Below are positions 41,071 through 49,926 of a stretch of 64,000 bases of DNA, piece after piece. Made by a program: the position numbers and the translations under genes. The notes under the pieces are model-generated. The model was not told the DNA's origin and ran no database searches. It saw nothing but the letters and a program-made list of their open reading frames with translations. Positions within the stretch are counted from its first letter, which is position 1; every line of letters starts with the position of its first letter. This DNA comes from Bacillota bacterium (lineage in GTDB: Bacteria; Bacillota; Clostridia; Lachnospirales; Lachnospiraceae). The stretch lies in contig JAEZOB010000003.1 of assembly GCA_023414355.1 (NCBI GenBank), positions 62,001 to 126,000 of the forward strand, in the 5' to 3' direction.

Positions 41071-44000
41071 ATGTTTATTAGTAAGATTCTAAGTATTATG
41101 TCCGAGAAACACCCGGTCATAATGACAAAGCCAAGAGAACTCTATGGTCCCAGAGAATGGGAAAATCAGATGGTTAATCTATCCTACACACAAAAGAATG
41201 TCAAATGGATGAGGCATGATTATGTGGTAGGTAATTTTAATCAGAATGTTTATAAAAAACTAAACCGGATTAGAGGAAGTATATCAGAGGTTAATACGGA
41301 TATCATTGCGCTCATACCCTCCGCAAGATGGCTATTTGATAACTTCCAGATGATGTACCGTGAAATAAAGAAGATGAAAACCTCAGGTACAGGATACGAG
41401 AGGATGCCTGTACTGCGTTCCGGTGAATATCGTTTGTTCCCGCGTATCTATGTGATCGCCAGAAAGATGATCGAAATCACGGATGGTTATTTGAATGACG
41501 AGAATATTATTTTGATGCTGAAGGCATACCAAAAGGAGCTCCCTCTGTTAGATCAAGAGCTATGGGTCTTACCGGAAATGCTGGGTTTGGTACTTTTGGA
41601 ACAAATTATAGGCGTGTCGGGAGATATTATAAAAAATATCAGGGTAAAGGATAAGGCAGACCGATTTGTTAAGAGTAAGCTTGGTAAGCAGACAGATACG
41701 ATAACGATTGCTCCGTTGTTACGAAAATTGCCCGGAGATTGCCGTGAAAATGCAGCTTATCACAGCCATGTTTTGTATTTGATTAAGAATATGGCGGTCG
41801 GAGACGAGGCCATCCAACAGTATATTGATTTTCATTGTACCAGGGAAGGCAAGCATTATAATACAGCTGAGGTATTCCTTGAAGAGGGTAGGATGGAAGC
41901 CCGCTTAGAATCAAGAATCAGGACGTTGATTGTCAGTCTTCGGGAAATTAATCAGATCGATGAAGAAAAACTGTTTGAGGAGTTATCTCTGACAGAGCAA
42001 ATATTAAGTAAGGATCCGGCTATGATCTATCGGGAGATGGATTCTGAGAGCCGTGGACTTTACCGCGGTATTGTGGAAAAGTTAGCCTTGCGATATCATT
42101 TGACAGAGGGGGTTGTAGCCCAGCAATGTCTGACCCTGGCAAATGAAAAAAAGAAGGATATCTACTGTGCAGGTCATGTGGGAGCCTATCTTGTCGGCAA
42201 GGGTTATCCGATTCTTAAGGCCTCGATCCGCCGAAGACCTGAACATAAGATTAAGCTTTCAAAAAAGAATATTAAGGGTGCTATTTATTTCATCATAGGT
42301 GCTGTGATACTTGTGTTTACGTGTCTATTGCTGCTTTTTATGCTTCGCAGATATGAGGGTAGGAATGATCTTTTTTACAGTATAGTATCATTGCTGTTAC
42401 TGCTTCCGATACTTTTTACCATAGCACAAGACTTATCGAAGAATATGATCACACGATTTGTCCCAGTTCAGAAGCTGCCTTCCATGGATTATCTGAAGGA
42501 TATTCCGGATAGTGCAAGGACTTTTGTTGTAATGCCGGTAATTCTGGCGAAGAAAGAACAGGGACGGGAGTATTTCAGCCGTCTTGAAAAATACTATCTG
42601 GCGAATCGCCAGAATAATCTTTATTACGCTCTTTTGGTAGACTTTACGGATGCTCCGGAGCGGTGCATGCCCGGGGACGAAGAAATCACTGAGACGTTAC
42701 AACGCAGTCAGGAGGAACTGAACGAGAAATACCCCGGCGAATATATGAAGTTTTCACTATTCCTTCGTTATCGGAACTGGAACGAAGGAGAGAATTGTTA
42801 TATGGGTTGGGAAAGAAAACGAGGAAAGCTGGAGGAATTCAACTCACTTCTGAACGGTACCCCTGAGGAAGATACCAGCTTTTCCTTGATACGGTGTGAG
42901 AAAGAGCTTCTTAATACCTTCCGTTATGTAATTACGCTGGATGCTGATTCAAATCTGATCCGGGATAATGCTTCCAAGCTGGTCGGTCTGATTGATCATC
43001 CACTCAATCATGCGTCAATTGACCCGGTGAATCGAAAAGTAGCGGAGGGTTATGCAATCATTCAACCCTCTGTCAAAAACCATATTGTGGATAAGAAAAG
43101 CAGCTTTTTCCCAAGACTTTACGGAGGAGAAACCGGTATTACCGGCTATGCTACGGTTGTTTCTGACATCTATCAGGATGTATTTAAGCAAGGAAGCTAT
43201 ATCGGTAAAGGCATCTACAATGTAAAAGCATTCCATCAGCTCTTGCATAAGACAATTCCCGATAATACCGTGTTAAGTCATGATCTGCTGGAAAGCTGTT
43301 ATGCCAGAACAGCTTTTTCCAGTGCCGCCAATATCATGGACAGCTTTCCAAGCAGTGTACTGGCTTATGCCAAGAGAGAGCATCGCTGGATCAGAGGGGA
43401 TTGGCAGTTGATCACCTGGCTTGTCAAGAAAAGAAACTTAAGTGGATTATCCAGATGGAAGATCCTTGATAATCTGCGCCGAAGTCTGATACCGATCTGT
43501 AAGACTGTCTTTCTGTTGTTTAATTTGATATATTTACCCGGAGTCTGGTTTCTATGGATGCCGCTTCTTCTTTTTACGGATCTTATGAATTTACTTTCCT
43601 TCCTTACGGGCATACTTCTTCATAAAATCAGAAGACCAAAGCTGGCGATCGTTCATAAGAAGTTCAGAAAAGAGGCCGGTTTCATCCTGCTGCGTATCTT
43701 TACTGAATTTGTACTGATGCCATATAAGGCATTCATCTCGGCAGATGCCATAATTCGTACTCTTTATCGGCTGTTTATCAGTAAAAAGAGCCTGCTTCGA
43801 TGGAAGACCTCGGAAGCAGTAGAGAATTCGATTACAAATACAAAAATGTCATACTTTAGACAAATGTGGATGCCCTTAGTTCCTGCAGGTTTCATTGTTT
43901 TTCTCTTGTTTGTCAAAAAGCCGCCGATAGCAGGGGTAATCGTTTATTCCATGATAGCTTTGTTATGGTGTTTTTCCTATTTGATTTCCTTTTACATCAG

Positions 44001-47000
44001 CCAGCCAAAGGCTGCACCGGATAAAGGGGTGCTTGATCGGGATGGGCTGCTGCAGGATGCAGCAAGAAGAACCTGGAAGTACTTTAGAGATTTTTCCACA
44101 AAGGAGAATAACTGGCTTTGTCCGGATAATTATCAGATTGCAAACAAGGAAAAGATCACGGATAAGACTTCTCCAACCAATATCGGGCTACAGCTGCTCT
44201 CGATTCTTTCGGCAAGAGATATGGGCTTCGAGAGCTTAAGCTCAGCGTTGGATCTGACAGAAAACGTCTTATATACGGTAGCAATGCTGCCAAAATGGAG
44301 AGGCCATCTGTTTAACTGGTATCATATCAGAACGATGGAGGTTTTGCAGCCACAATACATATCCACAGTAGACAGTGGGAATTTTCTGGGAGATATCATT
44401 GCCTTAAAAAACGGCTTGGAGGAACAGAAGAAAATACCAATACTCAGTAATCAAAATATTCAGGAATTGATGCTGCTAATATCCTTAAGCAGAATCGATT
44501 TAAAGCTGAGGGAAGAATATTCTGACTATGCTGAATATCTTCAGGATATCCGAGCTTTGCGCCATGAAATCCTTACAAGGGAGAGAAAACCATGGGAGGA
44601 TCAACAGGTACTGAAGGATGTTGTATATCTCATTGATCTGTTGGAAAAGGAAATTGTAAGTTTTGCTCTTGAGAAGCTGGAATATAATAAAAAGCCTACT
44701 CTGGAGGAGCTTGCCGGTGCCGGTAACGAGTACGCCTCTGATCTTCAGGAGCGGATTGACGGACTCTGTGAAACGATTCAAAATCTATTTGATCAGGTGG
44801 ATTTTAGCTTCCTGTTCGATAAGAAAAGACAGTTATTCCATATCGGTTATCATGTATCCTCACAGACCATCGATGCCGGCTGCTATGATCTGATGGCGTC
44901 CGAATCCTCGTTAACCAGCTTTCTGGCAATTGCCAGGGGTGAAGTACCGGTGAAACACTGGTATAAGCTTGGACGACCACTCACCATAGTGAAAGGGCTC
45001 CCGGCTATGGTCTCCTGGAGCGGTACAATGTTTGAATATCTGATGCCAGGTCTTGTTATGAGGGATTATGAAGGATCTGTTTTTGCGGAGACGGCAGAGG
45101 CTGCAGTGTTGCAGCAGATTCGATACGGAAGAAGAGAAGGAATTCCCTGGGGTATTTCTGAATCCCAATATTTCCGTTTTGATTTGGATTCTAACTACCA
45201 ATATCGTGCTTTTGGTGTGCCACAGCTGCGCCTTCAACCTACGTTAAGTCATTCCAGAGTTGTAGCACCCTATGCCACAATGCTTGCCTTGGATTATGCG
45301 AAGGATGATGCATTGCTCAATCTGGCAATCATGAAGGGAATGGAAGCATACGGAAAATACGGTTTTTACGAGGCAATTGATTTCAATGCGCCTGATCCTG
45401 TTACCATGAAGTCCTACTGTATTGTAAAATCCTTTATGGCCCATCACCAAGGCATGAGCCTGGTTGCTATCAATAATTACCTGAATAACGGTATTATGCG
45501 TTCTCGTTTTCACCGTGAGCCGATCGTCAAGGCAACGGAGATTCTTCTGGAGGAGAAGCGTCAAAGCTTATATATCTCTGTTTCAAAGAGAGGCTATACT
45601 GTGATGACAGCAAAGACAGAGATGCAGGAGGAGGATGTCCATAGCGTACGCTATGTCAATACAGTAGCCCCGATTGTTCCTGTTACAGGATATTTTTCGA
45701 ATAATGCCTATTCCTTGATGATTACCTCGGACGGTGATGGCTTTAGCAATTGTAAGGGTAAGATGCTTTACCGCTTCCGATCGGATATTCATGCAGATAC
45801 CGGTCATTATATCTATATCCGAGATGTGAAGGAAGCGCGCGTATGGAGCAGTGCTTATCATCCGACCTATACTCTACCGGAGGAATATCAGGTAATCTTT
45901 TCCCCGAATCAGGCAGAATTTAAGAGAAAGGATGGAGACATCAAGACCCATACTTGTGTCACGGTATCCTCAAACAGAAATTTAGAGATACGCAGAGTAA
46001 CATTGACCAATCACAGTAAAGAAGAAAGAAAGCTTGAACTTACCAGTTATATGGAAGTCGTAGGTGACGATAGTATGGCTGAATTGAGTCATCCCGCTTT
46101 CAATAAGCTTTTTATTGAAAGTGAGTTTCTTGAGGCCAACTCGATCTTTCTATCCAGACGCAGAAGCAGCAAAGGACAAAATTCCTACCTGATGCATATG
46201 GTAAAGGCAGGCAGAAAGACCATCAGAAACGTTGAGTATGAAAATGACAGACTGCGCTTTATTGGAAGGAATAATACACTGAGAAATCCGGATGCAATCG
46301 ACAGTATGGCACTTACTAACAGTACAGGCTTTTCTAACGATCCGATCATGAGTCTCAGAGTCAGTATTCTTCTTGGTCCCGAAGAGAAGACTACGGTCTC
46401 CTTTATCACCGGGGTATGCGACAGCAAAGAAGATGCTATTCGAATCAGTGAAGGACTCAGCTCAACCTATCGGATTGATGACGTGTTTGAAAATTTCAGA
46501 CTGCAAAGCGAAATGGAGTTGAAATATTTAGGAATTACGAGACAACAGGTGAATGCTTTTCAAGAGCTGATTTCTCCGATTTATTATCCCTGCAGTTACT
46601 ATCGCGGGCCGGACGAATACATCCGCAGAAACTGGAAAAACCAAAGCTTCCTGTGGCGTTTTGGCGTTTCCGGGGATTGTCCTATTCTGTTGCTGCGGGT
46701 GAGCTCAGTAGAGGAAGCCGGGATTATTAAAGATGTACTGAAGGCATATGAGTATTTCAGGATTAATCAGGTCAAAGTGGACTTAATTATTTTAAATGAG
46801 CAAAAACACAGCTATCTTCAAGAGTTGACAGATCTGCTGAATGATATGATCAGTTCACTGAAGATTTATGATGAAAGCAGAGAAAAGCCCAGTCTATTTA
46901 TCCTGCATTCCTTTCAGATGTCACCTGCAGAGTTGGATTTGCTTTTTACTGTGGCAAGAGTTGTTCTATCTGAGAAGACCGGTATCTATTTCAGAAATGT

Positions 47001-47034
47001 CAAGGAAGCAATCATGGATGCAATGCTAAAGTAA
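41071..47034 (+). CDS. Cyclic beta-1,2-glucan synthase-type protein, N-terminal part (GT84 and glycoamylase domains)
   Basis: A 1987-residue membrane enzyme that matches the N-terminal two thirds of NdvB/Cgs. In order: a cytoplasmic N-terminal region (1-395); two helices (about 396-450); a GT84 glycosyltransferase (about 475-800) with the metal-binding DAD at 624-626 and HRWIRGDWQ at 771-779; further helices (about 805-855 and 930-980); a glycoamylase-like domain (about 990-1520, with YGRREGIPWGISES and FMAHHQGMSLVAINN); and one GH94-type supersandwich domain (about 1530-1830). Such enzymes build beta-1,2-glucan from UDP-glucose and cyclise it. The GH94 catalytic part is missing here and is encoded by the gene at 47188, in the same frame. 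Start follows GAAAGGGTGGAGAACC. Confidence 0.85.
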   Translation: MFISKILSIMSEKHPVIMTKPRELYGPREWENQMVNLSYTQKNVKWMRHDYVVGNFNQNVYKKLNRIRGSISEVNTDIIALIPSARWLFDNFQMMYREIKKMKTSGTGYERMPVLRSGEYRLFPRIYVIARKMIEITDGYLNDENIILMLKAYQKELPLLDQELWVLPEMLGLVLLEQIIGVSGDIIKNIRVKDKADRFVKSKLGKQTDTITIAPLLRKLPGDCRENAAYHSHVLYLIKNMAVGDEAIQQYIDFHCTREGKHYNTAEVFLEEGRMEARLESRIRTLIVSLREINQIDEEKLFEELSLTEQILSKDPAMIYREMDSESRGLYRGIVEKLALRYHLTEGVVAQQCLTLANEKKKDIYCAGHVGAYLVGKGYPILKASIRRRPEHKIKLSKKNIKGAIYFIIGAVILVFTCLLLLFMLRRYEGRNDLFYSIVSLLLLLPILFTIAQDLSKNMITRFVPVQKLPSMDYLKDIPDSARTFVVMPVILAKKEQGREYFSRLEKYYLANRQNNLYYALLVDFTDAPERCMPGDEEITETLQRSQEELNEKYPGEYMKFSLFLRYRNWNEGENCYMGWERKRGKLEEFNSLLNGTPEEDTSFSLIRCEKELLNTFRYVITLDADSNLIRDNASKLVGLIDHPLNHASIDPVNRKVAEGYAIIQPSVKNHIVDKKSSFFPRLYGGETGITGYATVVSDIYQDVFKQGSYIGKGIYNVKAFHQLLHKTIPDNTVLSHDLLESCYARTAFSSAANIMDSFPSSVLAYAKREHRWIRGDWQLITWLVKKRNLSGLSRWKILDNLRRSLIPICKTVFLLFNLIYLPGVWFLWMPLLLFTDLMNLLSFLTGILLHKIRRPKLAIVHKKFRKEAGFILLRIFTEFVLMPYKAFISADAIIRTLYRLFISKKSLLRWKTSEAVENSITNTKMSYFRQMWMPLVPAGFIVFLLFVKKPPIAGVIVYSMIALLWCFSYLISFYISQPKAAPDKGVLDRDGLLQDAARRTWKYFRDFSTKENNWLCPDNYQIANKEKITDKTSPTNIGLQLLSILSARDMGFESLSSALDLTENVLYTVAMLPKWRGHLFNWYHIRTMEVLQPQYISTVDSGNFLGDIIALKNGLEEQKKIPILSNQNIQELMLLISLSRIDLKLREEYSDYAEYLQDIRALRHEILTRERKPWEDQQVLKDVVYLIDLLEKEIVSFALEKLEYNKKPTLEELAGAGNEYASDLQERIDGLCETIQNLFDQVDFSFLFDKKRQLFHIGYHVSSQTIDAGCYDLMASESSLTSFLAIARGEVPVKHWYKLGRPLTIVKGLPAMVSWSGTMFEYLMPGLVMRDYEGSVFAETAEAAVLQQIRYGRREGIPWGISESQYFRFDLDSNYQYRAFGVPQLRLQPTLSHSRVVAPYATMLALDYAKDDALLNLAIMKGMEAYGKYGFYEAIDFNAPDPVTMKSYCIVKSFMAHHQGMSLVAINNYLNNGIMRSRFHREPIVKATEILLEEKRQSLYISVSKRGYTVMTAKTEMQEEDVHSVRYVNTVAPIVPVTGYFSNNAYSLMITSDGDGFSNCKGKMLYRFRSDIHADTGHYIYIRDVKEARVWSSAYHPTYTLPEEYQVIFSPNQAEFKRKDGDIKTHTCVTVSSNRNLEIRRVTLTNHSKEERKLELTSYMEVVGDDSMAELSHPAFNKLFIESEFLEANSIFLSRRRSSKGQNSYLMHMVKAGRKTIRNVEYENDRLRFIGRNNTLRNPDAIDSMALTNSTGFSNDPIMSLRVSILLGPEEKTTVSFITGVCDSKEDAIRISEGLSSTYRIDDVFENFRLQSEMELKYLGITRQQVNAFQELISPIYYPCSYYRGPDEYIRRNWKNQSFLWRFGVSGDCPILLLRVSSVEEAGIIKDVLKAYEYFRINQVKVDLIILNEQKHSYLQELTDLLNDMISSLKIYDESREKPSLFILHSFQMSPAELDLLFTVARVVLSEKTGIYFRNVKEAIMDAMLK

Positions 47035-47047
47035 GGAGGGGATAAGA

Positions 47048-47173
47048 GTGAAAAAAATCACTTTCACAATGCGAATGGAAAAACATTCGCACCTGAAAGA
47101 ACTCCAAAATGAAATCCATTGGAATTTCATTTTGAACTTCTTTCAGGTCTTGTTTGTGCCGCCGTTGGCGGCG
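47048..47173 (+). other. Four consecutive hairpins in the synthase linker
   Basis: GTGAAA/TTTCAC (47048-47067); GCGAATG-GAAAAA-CATTCGC (47071-47090); a 56-base hairpin closed by CCTGAAAGAA (47092-47101 with 47138-47147) with inner AAAATGAAAT/ATTTCATTTT; and GCCGCC-GTT-GGCGGC (47158-47172). No T-run follows. They fill the linker between the two synthase genes and may block RNase passage or tune translation of the second gene. Confidence 0.65.
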
Positions 47174-47185
47174 GAATGGAGATAA
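47048..47185 (+). CDS. Possible 45-codon small protein between the two synthase genes
   Basis: A GTG start with GGAGGGG (47035-47041) six bases upstream, directly after the stop of the preceding gene. It reads through 45 codons, ending in TAA two bases before the ATG of the next gene, so translation would be coupled. The N-terminal half is basic (MKKITFTMRMEKHSHLK) and the C-terminal half hydrophobic and aromatic (WNFILNFFQVLFVPPLAAEW), possibly membrane-associated. It overlaps four RNA hairpins, so the open frame could be accidental; the well-placed ribosome binding site argues otherwise. No homologue is known to me. Confidence 0.45.
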   Translation: MKKITFTMRMEKHSHLKELQNEIHWNFILNFFQVLFVPPLAAEWR

Positions 47186-47187
47186 TT

Positions 47188-49596
47188 ATGACAGAAACTT
47201 TACCGAAACAGGACTTCTTTAACGGATTTGGCAGATTCGTGGATGGAGAAAGAGAATATGAGATTATTCTGGATGGCGACAATAGACCGCCTGCCCCCTG
47301 GATTAATGTAATATCCAATCAAAGCTTTGGTTTTCATGTTTCCGAGACCGGCGCCGGCTATACCTGGTCCTGCAACAGCAGGGAGAATAAGCTCACACCC
47401 TGGTCTAATGATCCTGTGACCGACAGGGCAGGTGAAGCAATCTATATTAAGGATGAAATCACTGGCAGAATTATGACTCCCACCTCTCTGGGAAGCAGAG
47501 AACACGGGATTTACCGAACAAGGCATGGATACGGTTATTCCGTATTCTTACATGAAGAAGAGGAGCTGGAGCAGAAGCTGACGGTCTTTACACCCTTGGA
47601 GGAACCGATTAAGTTATGGCTGCTTGAGATGAAAAATTGCTCAGACAGAGAAAGATATTTTTCTGTTACCTGCTATTTGGAATGGGTATTGGGGGTTGAT
47701 CGGGAACTTACCAATCCGTATATACTGACGGACTATGATAACGAGCACGAATATCTCCGTGCCAAGAGTATTTATAATTATCATTATCGTAAGCATCATG
47801 CCTTCCTGTTCTCCAATGAGATGATACAAGGCTATACAGGCGATCGGCAGGAATTCCTAGGAGAGTTTGGCTCTGTCAGAAATCCGTCAGGCTTATTTAA
47901 GACCCTTAGCAATAATACCGGTGTCTGCTATGATTCTTGCGGAGTGATCACAGTATCTGTAGCTATCCCTGCAGGGAGTACCAAAACAATACTTTTTGGC
48001 TTGGGACATAGTGAGGATTTTGACATTATTACTAATCTCCGCTATAAATATAAGGATATTTCCAGAGCGATAGAAGAGCTTCAGAAGGTAAAAGCACACT
48101 GGGACAGGCTTCTCGGTAAAATAAAAGTGGAGACCAAGGATAAAGCAATTGATCTGCTGGTGAATGGTTGGCTCCTGTACCAAAGCCTTTCCTGCAGAAT
48201 TAATGCAAGAGCTGCTTTCTATCAATGCGGAGGCGCCTATGGGTTCCGGGATCAGCTACAGGATGCCTTAGCTCTGCTTTATTCCGAGCCGAAGATTTTA
48301 CGGGATCAGCTTCTAATTTCCTGCAGCAGACAGTTTGAGGAGGGGGATGTGCAGCATTGGTGGCATCCACCGACAGGTGTCGGTGTTCGCACCAGAATAT
48401 CGGATGATCTTTTGTGGCTTCCTTATACAACGGCTGCTTATATCAATTGTACAGGCGATTACAGTATTCTACAGGAAGAGGTTTTCTATATCAAGGGTGC
48501 TATTCTTGGACCCGAACAGCATGAGACAATGATCACCCCGGAGGTATCGGAACTCAAGGAGAAGGTATATGAACACTGTAAAAGAACAATTCTACATACC
48601 GGTTTCGGTCAGCATGGACTTCCTCTTATGGGTGGTGGTGACTGGAATGATGGCTTGAGTGAAGTGGGTATCGAAGGGAAAGGGGAAAGCGTATGGCTGG
48701 CTTGGTTCCTTTATGCCGTACTGAAGGATTTTATCCCGATTTGTATCTACATGGGAGACACCTCCTTTGCCTCTGAGCTGGAGAGGATGGGGGAGAAGCT
48801 GCTGACTGATATCGAAGAAAATGCCTGGGACGGAGAATGGTACTTAAGAGCTTTTTATGATGATGGAACGAAGCTGGGTTCCAAGGAGAATGATGAATGT
48901 AGAATTGATTCCATCTGTCAGTCCTGGAGCATACTCTCGCATGGAGCAAGAGAGGACAGAGCTGAAAAGGCAATTCAATCAGCCTTACGGTATTTGGTGA
49001 AGGAGAAGGATGGGATCAGCCTGTTACTGGCTCCTCCTTTTGATAAGACCAATAAGAGACCCGGGTATATTAAAAACTATTACCCCGGTGTTAGGGAAAA
49101 TGGGGGTCAGTATACCCATGCTGCGGTCTGGCTTGCCATCGCCAATACGATGATCGGAAATTATAGCATGGCATATACTTTATTTACGATGCTAAACCCG
49201 ATCTATACCACCAATAACAAGAAGGATGCAATCAAATATGAGAAGGAACCTTACGTCATGACAGCTGATATCTCCCTGAATGCACCCTATTCCGGAAGGG
49301 GAGGCTGGAGCTGGTACACAGGTTCCGCAGGCTGGATGTATCAGGGACTGGTGAAATGGTTTCTGGGAATCAGAAAGGAAAAGGATGAGCTGATCATTAC
49401 TCCCGGAACCCCTGTGAGTTTCGGAGATTATACAGTCTGGTATCAATATGGCAATACCACCTATCGGATTGAAGTGGAACGTAAGAGTAGCTCGAGTACT
49501 CTGGCTGGAATTTCGGAGAACGGAACCTTAACCGAAGGGAACCGGATTAGACTGGTGGATGATGGGAAACAGCATGTACTACAGGCGGTATATTAA
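47188..49596 (+). CDS. GH94 glycoside phosphorylase-type protein, C-terminal part of the split glucan synthase
   Basis: An 802-residue GH94 protein. Residues 1-280 are the supersandwich domain (FNGFGRFVDGEREYEIIL, RPPAPWINVISN). The (alpha/alpha)6 catalytic domain (about 310-720) has YGFRDQLQDALAL, HWWHPPTGVGVRTRISDDLLW and GGGDWNDGL with the family acid motif Asp485/Asp488. In Cgs this part controls chain length by phosphorolysis. It has no signal or membrane helix. Together with the gene at 41071 it totals about 2790 residues, close to full-length Cgs. The start at 47188 has GGAG six bases upstream. It could also work alone as a beta-1,2-oligoglucan phosphorylase, so splitting could give independent use. 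Confidence 0.85.
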   Translation: MTETLPKQDFFNGFGRFVDGEREYEIILDGDNRPPAPWINVISNQSFGFHVSETGAGYTWSCNSRENKLTPWSNDPVTDRAGEAIYIKDEITGRIMTPTSLGSREHGIYRTRHGYGYSVFLHEEEELEQKLTVFTPLEEPIKLWLLEMKNCSDRERYFSVTCYLEWVLGVDRELTNPYILTDYDNEHEYLRAKSIYNYHYRKHHAFLFSNEMIQGYTGDRQEFLGEFGSVRNPSGLFKTLSNNTGVCYDSCGVITVSVAIPAGSTKTILFGLGHSEDFDIITNLRYKYKDISRAIEELQKVKAHWDRLLGKIKVETKDKAIDLLVNGWLLYQSLSCRINARAAFYQCGGAYGFRDQLQDALALLYSEPKILRDQLLISCSRQFEEGDVQHWWHPPTGVGVRTRISDDLLWLPYTTAAYINCTGDYSILQEEVFYIKGAILGPEQHETMITPEVSELKEKVYEHCKRTILHTGFGQHGLPLMGGGDWNDGLSEVGIEGKGESVWLAWFLYAVLKDFIPICIYMGDTSFASELERMGEKLLTDIEENAWDGEWYLRAFYDDGTKLGSKENDECRIDSICQSWSILSHGAREDRAEKAIQSALRYLVKEKDGISLLLAPPFDKTNKRPGYIKNYYPGVRENGGQYTHAAVWLAIANTMIGNYSMAYTLFTMLNPIYTTNNKKDAIKYEKEPYVMTADISLNAPYSGRGGWSWYTGSAGWMYQGLVKWFLGIRKEKDELIITPGTPVSFGDYTVWYQYGNTTYRIEVERKSSSSTLAGISENGTLTEGNRIRLVDDGKQHVLQAVY

Positions 49597-49609
49597 AACA
49601 ACATACAAA

Positions 49610-49910
49610 GGGGCTGCTATATAACATATGATTAAGCCAGGGTAAGAATAACAGCATCCCTCACACACTGGTTCCCGGAACATCCTGTCGATATTGTATG
49701 GCATGATCGAACATAAATGTTCGCTTCTGCCATACAATATCGACAGGATGTCCGTCAAACAGTGCATGTGCGCGAAAGCAAAGTGAGCATATACAAGCAT
49801 GCTTGTAAATATGCGAACGCGCGCGCGAACCTGATAGCGAGTTTACGAGCATATCAGGTTCGGGATACATATTATCCTTACCCTGGCATTACATGTTCTG
49901 CAGCAGCCCC
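49610..49910. repeat. 301-bp branched palindromic element, copy 2
   Basis: Closing helix: GGGGCTGC (49610-49617) with GCAGCCCC (49903-49910), continued by CCAGGGTAAG-type pairing with TTACCCTGG. Inside are three hairpins: a long one with a perfect 23-bp stem (49681-49703 with 49728-49750) and a loop containing GTTCGCTT; ACAAGCATGCTTGT (about 49793-49806); and GAACCTGATA/TATCAGGTTC (49827-49836 with 49852-49861). The loop and arm motifs match the copy at 15639-15860; the stem sequence does not. It fills the gap between the synthase gene and serS. No coding role is seen. Confidence 0.8.
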
Positions 49911-49926
49911 TGGACTATACACTTAT

